Shown here one piece after another: positions 43,755 through 52,175 of a stretch of DNA of 52,175 nucleotides (position 1 is the first letter of the stretch; every line of letters starts with the position of its first letter). The notes beneath the pieces were generated by a model. The model was not told the DNA's origin. It saw only the letters and a program-made list of their open reading frames with translations, and did not search any database. Source of the DNA: Dissophora ornata (Eukaryota > Mortierellomycota > Mortierellomycetes > Mortierellales > Mortierellaceae); assembly GCA_025201705.1 (NCBI GenBank), contig MU616705.1, positions 1 to 52,175 on the forward strand, read 5' to 3'. The translations under genes were made by a program, and so were the position numbers.

Positions 43755-44445
43755 TGCTGGTTGTGGAAGGCTTGCTTGCGATCTATTGCAGAGTAACTAT
43801 GTAGCGAGAGAGAAAGTGGAATCGACTCGGTCACAGGAATGAAAGAAGGGAGGGAGCGAGCAAGAAAAGGAGAGGGCAAGGGAAGGAGAGGGCAAGGAAA
43901 GGAGGGTAGGGCGGAGAGATAACAGAGGGCGATTATGGGCACCGACCACAATGGTGCTGTTTGTTCGTTTGATTGCTGCTTCGCTTACAAACATGGGTGA
44001 CTGCACTTTGAATGACACCGCGAAACACGTCCGTCTCGTTGATACGTAATAATGAAAACACGAACTACGCTGTTCTACTTGTGTTGGCGCGCTTGACGGT
44101 TGAAGCCTCGTGGCTTGTTGGCTTATTGGCTTATTTATCCAGCGAAACTTGTCGATGAGCTGCATGCCCCACTTGCCTGCAGCACCGAGCAAGACATCTT
44201 AACGAACGCGCGAACAACCTACTCAGACATGGTTAGTGGGTAGGATTGTATCCCATTGCGGCAGCTGGGCGAAGCACGCGCTGAATAGTCGCAGGTGAAT
44301 AACAGAGGGTGCGGTCACTTCCAACTTCATATCGTTCGCTTTGTCTTTCCATTCCTAACATGGCAGACAGATTTGTCTTCTAGCGCATTCTACTACGAAT
44401 ATCAGAGCTACTCTGACAGGCCACATCAGGAGGCTAAGCCTGCAC
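43755..44445. other. RPAP1 promoter region
   Basis: A purine-rich stretch with GGGCAAGGGAAGGAGA near-repeats (43860-43915) is the CT-rich leader of RPAP1 when read on the minus strand. No gene recognised. Confidence 0.5.
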
Positions 44446-44620
44446 AATGACTGGAGATCAAGGGGTCCCAGGTCTACGAGCCTCAGCCCAGGTTGGTGAA
44501 ACCCAGGACGATGTTGCATCAGACACGAGCGACTCTAGTTTTCTCGTCTATGTTACGATAACATCTAGCACAGTGGCAGTCATGAAGCCAAAGGTGCTGA
44601 CAGCATTCGCAGACGGGTTA

Positions 44621-44932
44621 TTACTGGCAATCCTGATACCACTGTTGTGGTGTGTTATGCAACTGCCATCTTAACAAAATTCCCGCGCAGGTGATGGTAA
44701 TGATGTCTCCCACCTCCGGTTCCTGACAGGCAACAAAGGCTCTAGCTGTGTAGTTGCACGCCTCTGAACTAATCTTGTTCCTGCTGAGGAGTCGTCCCAA
44801 GTATACAAAGACAGTGTCTTCGACAGCAGTAACACATCCATCGACGCCAGGCTCCCAACCATGATCAATTTCTTGAATGACATCCTCGTCCCATTTAGTG
44901 CCGATCCACGAAATCCTAACGAAGTAAACCAT
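44621..44932 (-). CDS. Hypothetical small ORF (103 aa)
   Basis: An ATG-started frame encodes MVYFVRISWIGTKWDEDVIQ and an acidic middle with two Cys-containing parts (GCVTAVEDTVFVYLG, FVACQEPEVGD). The composition looks protein-like, but no family is recognised. It overlaps a 75-codon plus-strand frame (44447-44674), so at most one of the two is real. It may be an eroded exon of a larger gene, because the surrounding 44.2-45.7 kb shows further coding-like scraps. Confidence 0.25.
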   Translation of the reverse strand: MVYFVRISWIGTKWDEDVIQEIDHGWEPGVDGCVTAVEDTVFVYLGRLLSRNKISSEACNYTARAFVACQEPEVGDIITITCAGILLRWQLHNTPQQWYQDCQ

Positions 44933-45096
44933 TATTTTTTTTTGCTATAGAAGCTAGGAGTACATTTTGGTTGGGGGAAGACTGAAGGAAGGAAGTAGCA
45001 AAGATTTTCCAAATGTCGCCAGCTCCTTCGACTTCACCAACAGGCATTGTAATAGACGGTATACTTGATAGACGAGAAGGTCAGAGTCGCTCATGA

Positions 45097-45420
45097 CAAC
45101 AACGACATCGTCCTGGAGCTCCGCAACATGAGGCCCCTGAATTTAGAACTCTTCGATATCCAACCATTTTGCGAATGAATCTTCCAAATCAGGTCTACGT
45201 GCTAAATAACCGTGTTTCCGCAAATAATGAGGAAGATTTGTCAACCATCAACGAAATAGAAGGTACGCACTTCGTCTATGAAAGAGGTCCCCACCAGGAT
45301 CTCCGCAGATGGTCGCTTTCTCTCTTTCTCCGTACATCCTCAGTTATCTCTAACAGCGACTCTCTGGCGAAAAATGAGATAATAGTAATAGCAGCGGCGC
45401 TCTGTTGCATGGAATGCTAA
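45097..45420 (+). pseudogene. Coding fragment, weakly PIF1-helicase-like
   Basis: This plus-strand frame, without a suitable ATG at its head, encodes LPNQVYVLNNRVSANNEEDL and GTHFVYER. The pattern of a hydrophobic strand, Asn, a spacer, Asn and Leu, followed by a Gly and an aromatic strand resembles the region after motif IV of PIF1/RecD-type helicases. No Walker motifs were found nearby. It is best seen as a small relic, and the family call is tentative. Confidence 0.22.
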
Positions 45421-46317
45421 CATGCATGGTGGAGCAACGGAAAACGCGTGTCGATCATGCGCGGAAACCTTGTTAAATGTTTGTTGTGTTTCTTCCCAAT
45501 TTGTGCCTCTCCACGACAGTTCTTGTGGCACATGCCTCAGTGTCAAGCTCTCATTGAACAATTCGAAATGCACTGGATCGGTCTTGAGCTGAAAGAGTTC
45601 AGCATAGCCCACGAGTCGGTGACATCAAAGCGCTTCAGGTGATTCTTTATTTTGTTCGTTGAAAGCTGTGGGTGCATTTCCACAGAACAATAAAGTTTTC
45701 GACCCAGCACCTCTTTCCCATGGCCTGGCCATTATTCTAATGGACCTGTGTCGTTGTGAGCTGTTTTCATTTCAATTGTTGTTGTGGTTTTACCATGTAT
45801 TTTTGTAGAGTCGACGAAATGAGGTTGTTCGGTCATGCGGGAGAGGCAGGGTGAAGATACGCGGCGGGAGACGAGCGAGAGTAGTGACACGAACAAGAGC
45901 AAGGAGAGAGCGTTGAGAGTTAGAATCGACGATAAAGATATTCGCGGTGCTTGCTCGCCACGGATATTAATTCGTGCGCCCAATGCGATTACCAAGTGAT
46001 GGGGGACAGGTGAGAGCGAAGAGAGAGTGATAAAATCAAATGCAGGATTGTGTGGGAGGAGGAGGAGGAGGAGAGGGGGGACCGCGCCGCAACGGCAAGA
46101 GCGACACAAACATGCAAAAACACTAGCCTTGCTTTCTCCCAACGAATCTCTTTTGTCAAACATCATTCCGTTTCGAGTCCTCAATCCTCCATCCCCACCA
46201 TCACCTCATCGCACCATCACCATTAGCCCTTCTCTTCTCTCGTTATTCCCTTTGTACCATAATATTAATAACGCCTCCTTTAATTTCATATCACAGCCCA
46301 AGCAAAACACAGCAGCC
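45421..46317 (+). promoter_or_regulatory. Promoter and CT-rich leader of the 1449-aa gene
   Basis: From about 46130 the DNA turns C/T-rich (TCCATCCCCACCATCACC and similar) and leads to the ATG at 46318 in a CAGCCATGG context. A GGA run lies at about 46058-46077. No gene in the first half. Confidence 0.45.
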
Positions 46318-49300
46318 ATGGATGGAATGCGTGAATACGATGAATATCAAATGATGCAGCAGCGCGGTGTCCAGGAGCGGGTCGAAGTCTCCCTCGACGA
46401 GGATGGCTTGCCCTGCATCTACCTCAGCAGCGTTGAGCGCGCCTTCCCTAACACCGCCGCCATCTCCTCGTGCGGCGTGCGCATCCCCTTCGCAAAAAGC
46501 TCCTCGAATATCGCGTAAGTAAACGCATAGAGCGACAGATAGAAACGAGTCCGAATGCGACTAAGCAAAGCCCATGCTACCAGCCGGAGATACTAACCCA
46601 CAATCGCTTTTCCCACGATCTTTGCTCATAGGAAACAACCCCTTCGTATCCCATACTTTGAGAACCGAGTGCTGGACGTGCAGTCCGACAACAGCGCTTT
46701 CGAATGGTCACGAGAAGCAACAGCCGCGCGCATAGCTGCTGCTGCTGCATCTATCACCACCGTCAACACTGTGCACACAGCTCCTATCCCTGGCATTTTG
46801 GACCTTGACGTTGATCTCGACAGTTATATGGACGGCTATCGCAAAGAAGATGACGACGTGAGCACAGGGAGCGAGGACTATTTTGACATGGCCGAGTCCG
46901 AATTGTCGTCTGATGACGGAGAACAGAGGGAAGAAGAAGCAGAAGCAGAAGAAGAGGAAGAAGAGTCTTTGCCCAGGCATGCGCGCTCGCCTCTAGCCAG
47001 CACTGCAATTACATTCACGACAACAGCAACATCTCCAGTATTGACAACACAGACTTTAAGGACTGTCCATAGCCTGACCAACATGACGTTCGAACTTCCT
47101 CCGACTGCAACTGTACATACCCTCCTCGCCCAGGACGTACCGCCAGCATTTGAAGCGGCCGTACCAACCCTGCAGACGCCTGCTCCTGCTCCTACTCCTA
47201 CTCCTGCTCCTGCTCTTGTGATGACCTCGACACACTACCATGCTATTCCCGAGGAACCGGAGGAAGATGAGGAGGTCCTCCCGCCTCCCTCCTATGAGCC
47301 CATCGACACTGGTATCCATCAGAATGCTGATCCGCTTGAACATCCGCGTGCACTCGCGCCAGCCATTGACGACCCTGCCGAGCACCACCTTGTCCATGAT
47401 TGTGTGGAAATTATTAAGCGCATCAGCCAGACCATTCTCACTCAAAAATACGAGGCAGAGTCGTGTCCACACCCACCTTTGTTCATTCTCTTGCCCGAAA
47501 CCCCACTTCAGTGGTCCTTCGACAATATCTTGCACAACAAGATGCGACTCTACTTTTTGTGCAACTGCTGCAAACATGAGATCTGCACCTACGACTCGCG
47601 CAATGAGCAGCGGAGTTTTGCCGATAAGCGAAATGTTCATGTGGACGAGGGCAAAGGGTTCGAGATCCGGATGGACCAGTTCCAGGACCAGATGCTCCTC
47701 ATGAAATTCGGGCACTATATCCTCAACCTTCTTCGGATGTTGCAGTATGGAGTCTCGCTTGAAGATACGTTTGTGGCTGCAGCGTTTGATCGCCCGGTGC
47801 CGTCATTGATGAGCGCGAGCGGGACGATCGTCGCGGGCAGGAATGGGCTGGACCCACAGCTGTTCTTCAAGCTGAAGCAGAATGTTGAGAGGTCAATCGC
47901 GTTCATGGAGACTCTCCTTGGGGACAAGTACGAGGAGGAGGCTACTGAGGCCATCAGTCGCTTGGACATGAATGATTTCAGGATCTTGGACTATATTGTA
48001 AAGCGTTCCCCCTATGCTCAATCTGCAAAGGCAGAGCCATCTTCAAAATCAACCTCTTCATCCTCACCCACAACTACCACGACCACAGATGCTGACCGAG
48101 AACTCGCCATGGATGATGTTCACCAAGGTGGCAGTGGGCTTTGTAGGGTCCTGGATACGGACGGTAGAGTCCGGTGGGCGTGCTGGAAGTTCTACAAGCT
48201 GAACCATCAGAATTTGGATAAGATCTTTGCTAACAAGCTCGAGCATCTGCAAACGACACTGAATTTCCACACGCGATCGTCGACATTCTCAAGTTCGGGT
48301 GAGGACCAACTCAACAAACGAATCATTGCTGTCTCCAGTGTTAAAGCTCTCTTCCGAATGGACATTATGCTTGACTGGGACTTTGAGAAGGACCAGCTAG
48401 GTGTCCTGGCGGAATCTTTGAGGCGCGAGGCTACAACGGTCTCAACAGTTGCTATTCGGTTCAGCAAGCGAGTGGCTCCTCTTGCGTGGAAGAAAAATGT
48501 GCAGCTTGGAGATGGCCAGCTACCCATCAGTGCCGTCATCAACATGATCAAGAACCGGAATATCAAGCATCTTATTTTGGAGGGTGATATCGACCTCATC
48601 TCTGTCCCTAATATTGGCACCACGGACTTTTCCAACCTCGATATCCTTAGCATCATGAAAACCAACAACCGCGACTACTACTACAGCAATAACAGCAGCA
48701 ATAACGTCAGCAGCAGTGGTAGCAGCGTCTACAGCAACGACAATATCGAGTCTGGCATCTTATCGGCATCCAACAGAACCCTCGCTCAGGAGACATATGT
48801 CCCAGAATTGATGTCGTTCGTGCGATCTTTCAGCTTCCTGACGGAGCTGTCGCTTGGATTCCCTGACGCTATTCCAGGACATATAAGGATCTTGCGGGCC
48901 TGCGCCACCGGACAGTCAAGACTGAAGCGGCTTGACTTGTTTAGAGTACTGGGCACTAAAGCACTTGGCGACAGTGGCCAAGGTGGCTCAGTCATCAACC
49001 GGAAATTGGAGCTATCTGCCAGTCTCTCGGACTCTAAAATCACGAGACTTTATCTTGCAGAGTGCAAAGCAACAGGAGACGGCAAGATAAAGCTGTTGGA
49101 GTCGTTGGAGGAGCTTTTGACAGATCATGGGAATAGTCTTGAAGATTTGGAGCTTCGATTCATTGGGTTCAACGACAAACATGCTCATGCGCTGGAATTT
49201 GGCACTCGACCGCTCTCGGGGGATAATTACTGCCGACTGCGACGCCTGGTTATTCATGGAAAGGGACTCGAGCACAGGGGTGTCTCGGCCTTGAGGCGGG

Positions 49301-50784
49301 TGCTCAAAAGGGCGACTCGGTCGCACAGGCTCAGCGGGGCGTTTTCATTGGACGGCGCAACCTCGCGGGGAAATATGAACGGCAGTGTTGACAGCAGCTC
49401 CTCAGGCGTTGTGGCGCTTGCTGCACCTTTGCCGGCTGAAGACTCAGAGTCACTTTCATTCGGCACAATGTGGGAGCAGCCAACCTTGACCCATCTCGAG
49501 CTATGTTCCATCGACTCTTTGACAGATTCCGACTGGGCTAGTCTCCTAAGCGATCTGAATCCTCAGAGACTGATCACCCTTGACCTGCAAGGCGTCTTTC
49601 TCGGCGACCGCGCCGTTGCTATGCTTGCCAGAACTGGTAATATCAGTGATTTGCTGGATTCATCCTCGCCACCGCATTCACCTACCAGCGAATCATCCGC
49701 CTTTGGATCCTCGCCACCATCAGCACCACCCTCCTTCTTTTCGTCGTCGTCTCCGTTGCATTTGCAGAGCCTTCGACTCAGTTGTTCAGCTCTATCGCAT
49801 AAGGGAGTTGGGCATCTGCAAGAGTTCTTCTCCCGACTGATCCACCTTTCCGTCATTAGTCTCCATGGCTTCCGTAAGGTCACATCGGAGAACTGGATTG
49901 ATATCATGGCCAGGATTGAGTTCCGATGGATTGAGGTCATTGATATTATGAGCTCAGGCTATGATGACGCTTGTGCACGGTATCTTGGGGAAAGACTTCG
50001 AGCGAGAGAACAAACACTGGAGACGGCAGTAATAACTGTTAGGTCTTCAGAAGAGGTCAATGAACCAAAATTGCCCACGTACAGCGCTCAAATCGTCGCT
50101 GCCGAGCCTAGCTCATCATCGACAACGACAGCTATCCCCAATTCATCATCTAGTATAACGCTGCGGATGTCAAGAAGAATGTCTCTGTCTTCGAGGCTCT
50201 TCAGCACCGTCACGCCTTCATCTACTGCCAGCTCGACAGCCATTGATCTTAACACGAAGCAAAAGACCAAGGATACGGATAAAATGAGTCCCACGCTTTC
50301 TACGACTGCGACTTCTGCTATACGACCCAACCCGTCCCAAAAGTATCTCGAGATCGATCTTCGATACACAGACATCACGACGAATGGCCTGATGCTCCTG
50401 CGGAGAAGCACAATCGGTCAAGCCAAGAAGGTCGTCGTCCGGTCGAGGGATGGTGAGGATGAAGACGAAGTTGATGAAGAAGGCATGGATGAAATCGCAA
50501 GACTGACGGCCAAGCTTATGGATGACGGGGAGCATGAAGATAACCTGAAGAGTAACGGCAAGGGGCGAGCTGTACCTCTTTCGCCGACTTTTGGATCGAA
50601 TGGTGGATTGCATCCTGGAACCGGAAGTGCAAACTCACATACATTGTCGTCATCATCGCCATATGGTCCTGGAAATGGGAGCGCAATTGGAGGTGGCAGC
50701 AACAATACCAGAGCAAGCCAGTCTCAGCAGCCATCGAGATCTTCGACCTTCACAAAGCTTAAAGGTGCCTTCAAAAAACGCTAG
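46318..50784 (+). CDS. Large LRR-like hypothetical protein (1449 aa)
   Basis: Exon 1 (46318-46514) and exon 2 (46632-50784) join GT-AG in phase (GTAAGT donor, CATAG acceptor). The N-terminus (PCIYLSSVERAFPNTAAI, LRIPYFENRVLDV) looks like a conserved header. Then come an acidic stretch (EEEAEAEEEEEES, about residue 155), a Pro/Ala/Thr run (APAPTPTPAPA) and a Cys/His patch (FLCNCCKHEICTYDS). Around residues 620-1200, LRR-like strands recur (IKHLILEGDIDLISV, LKRLDLFRVLG, LEDLELRFIGFND, LTHLELCSIDSL, LITLDLQGVFLGD, LQSLRLSCSALS). The end is Ser-rich and finishes with basic TFTKLKGAFKKR. No catalytic motif was identified. LRRs suggest a protein-binding scaffold. Similar header-plus-LRR proteins form a family in Mortierella-type fungi by my recollection, not by search. 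Confidence 0.8.
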
Positions 50785-51990
50785 GCAGACATATGACAGC
50801 GTCGCCACTGATAATGATAATAAACGTAATAGTTTTTTTTCCTCTTTTGTTATGCACGCCGATCTTGTTTCCTATTCCCCTTGGCCATTGGCAGTAATGC
50901 ATTGTAGCTAGCAGAAGTGCCGCGCCCCTCTCTTGTTGAGAGAAAGCAAACGAGGTGGGCCGGCGGTCCCACACACAATGCAGAACGACATATGTATGAC
51001 GATAGAGTGTATTGCCAGTGAGATTTAGCATGAAGCGCCGTCTTTTGACGTTTCTACGCATCCTTACAAACCAGCATACGCGTCTTCTATTTTATTTTAC
51101 TTGATTCATTGCCTCTTTATCCAATACATCATATTTCATATGGACAGCTTAAGAAGGATGATTTGATGTTGATCGCCTTTGCAGTGGAATGAAAATACTA
51201 TAGTCGTTTTTTTTTGTCCTATCTTATTGCTGTTCAGGGTTCAGAAACGGAGTTTGCACCAAGACACCCATGGGCTTGACAGTTGGGGTTTATAAGCTAC
51301 GGCGCTATGGTAAGGCTGAGGGGGCGGGATTTTATTGTTCGCATGATGGGGAATGTTATATCTCTGGATAAATAGAACATGCATCAAGAACGGCGACCTT
51401 TGTTCGTGTCCGTCCTGGTGTGATCGTTTGAATTGATCCTGTCCTTAGCCGACCTTTTTTTTTTTTTTTTGCCAGAAAACATTATACCAGTCAATATGCA
51501 GTAGTCGGGATGAAAGGGGATGAAGGATCGAACAGAGAAAGAACACAGAGAAGGGCGATGCAATGAACAAGAGGGAGCGAAGGGGAACTGCAGTCCAGTT
51601 CCTGATTCTCCAGCAACCGATTTTCTACAACGACCGTAGCTCGCTGTTGCCCTTCTACCAGTCCTGACAAGACTTGCTTTCAAGTTGAATCTCCAAGTAT
51701 AAGAGTGATAGGAACAACCTGTGTTCCTGTTTTTGATCCTTTTCCCTCCTTCTTCCATCGTTGTGTCTGGCAGCTTTATTCCATCGTTCACAGCAGGTAA
51801 GAAGAAAAGGATGGGTACTGTAGACACGCTCCATCCACCCCTTGTACACACTCTTGATTTTTTTGTTTGTTTGGAGCAATAACCACACCCTGCAGAAGCA
51901 CCCGAAGCCCTGCAAACTACATCATTCCAAGGCAAGGTCAGCAGACGGATCTTACCAACTCCTCTACGTCTTTTGACTGCGAATCGGCTA
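50785..51990. other. Intergenic region, 3' flank
   Basis: It contains the 3' UTR of the 1449-aa gene and T tracts near 50828, 51207 and 51457. A 230-codon frame on the minus strand (51384-52076) is Arg/Lys/Ser-rich without family signature or ATG-supported structure, and I do not accept it as a gene. Confidence 0.45.
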
Positions 51991-52175
51991 TTACTGTTTG
52001 CCATCGGATTTTCTCCTTCTCTTGGAACCCTCCCTTTGCTGCTCTTGCCTCTTCTGCTTCGCAAGCTCAGGGGCAAAGTAAAAGAATACTCACCTGGGTT
52101 TCACAAAACAGGGGGAAAGACGCGCTCCGTGTATTTTGCCGACAAGCGACGCGATCACATACGTAGAATACAAAA
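51991..52175 (-). CDS. Possible last exon of a minus-strand gene running off the right edge
   Basis: After an acceptor-like stretch (CTTTGCCCCTGAG, minus strand) a frame at 52065-51991 encodes AKQKRQEQQREGSKRRRK and ends with TAA. A GTATGT donor near 52160 would give an intron of about 95 nt, a normal length here. The strongly basic end would fit a nuclear or RNA-binding protein, but the product cannot be named from so little. It may also be chance. Confidence 0.28.

Noticed and set aside
44447..44674. A 75-codon plus-strand frame with a hydrophobic stretch
   Set aside because: It starts with ATG but overlaps the opposite-strand 103-codon frame, has no family signature and no leader; not enough support.
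51384..52076. A 230-codon minus-strand frame
   Set aside because: It has a biased Arg/Lys/Ser composition, no domain and no supporting splice sites, and it overlaps a more believable short exon in another frame.

Overview
The window looks like nuclear DNA of a filamentous fungus, most likely an early-diverging one of the Mortierella/Linnemannia type. Genes have GT-AG introns of about 70-130 nt, promoters with TATA-like boxes followed by pyrimidine-rich leaders, and many A/T homopolymers. Two Crinkler (CRN) type genes carry a ubiquitin-like header, a P-loop NTPase and a PD-(D/E)XK-like nuclease domain; CRNs are known from Mortierellomycotina, Glomeromycotina, chytrids and oomycetes. The species call is inference; no search was run.

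Layout. (1) 0.4-2.5 kb: a minus-strand gene fusing allantoicase (DAL2-like) to ureidoglycolate lyase (DAL3-like), which would take allantoate to glyoxylate plus two ureas. (2) 2.5-9.1 kb: long intergenic DNA, a secreted acidic coiled-coil protein (5979-6845) and a leucine-rich-repeat-like hypothetical (8160-9068, minus). (3) 10.7-23.5 kb: an accessory island. Two roughly 2-kb inverted repeat arms (A, 10.70-12.66 kb; B, 20.85-22.82 kb) each carry one copy of a small gene of unknown function (159 and 158 aa). They enclose about 8 kb containing only decayed genes: an XPG/FEN1-like nuclease relic, a CRN with a stop codon, a frameshift and a changed catalytic residue, and an ERGIC2/Erv41-like relic. 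A third, truncated copy C of the repeat (22.83-23.48 kb) lies head-to-head with arm B.

(4) 23.9-30.5 kb: conserved housekeeping DNA on the minus strand: ARP8 (INO80 chromatin-remodelling subunit, 8 exons) and CYS3 (cystathionine gamma-lyase, 3 exons, one intron of 1.1 kb). (5) 31.2-36.7 kb: a second accessory patch with relics of an unrecognised gene and a second, frameshifted CRN holding a 15-nt in-frame tandem repeat. (6) 37.2-43.8 kb: a small Cys-containing GPI-type surface protein, and RPAP1 (RNA polymerase II assembly factor, 1674 aa). (7) 44.2-46.3 kb: gene-poor DNA with weak coding fragments. (8) 46.3-50.8 kb: a 1449-aa LRR-like hypothetical. (9) The right edge may hold the last exon of a minus-strand gene.

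The housekeeping genes alternate with accessory, repeat-rich and pseudogene-rich blocks. The strongest unexplained signal is the inverted gene pair. Promoters and the first 39 codons are almost identical, yet the remaining roughly 120 codons differ by 27 amino-acid replacements and one codon indel against only 3 synonymous codon changes. That pattern points to diversification of a fast-evolving unknown protein within a mobile or selfish repeat.
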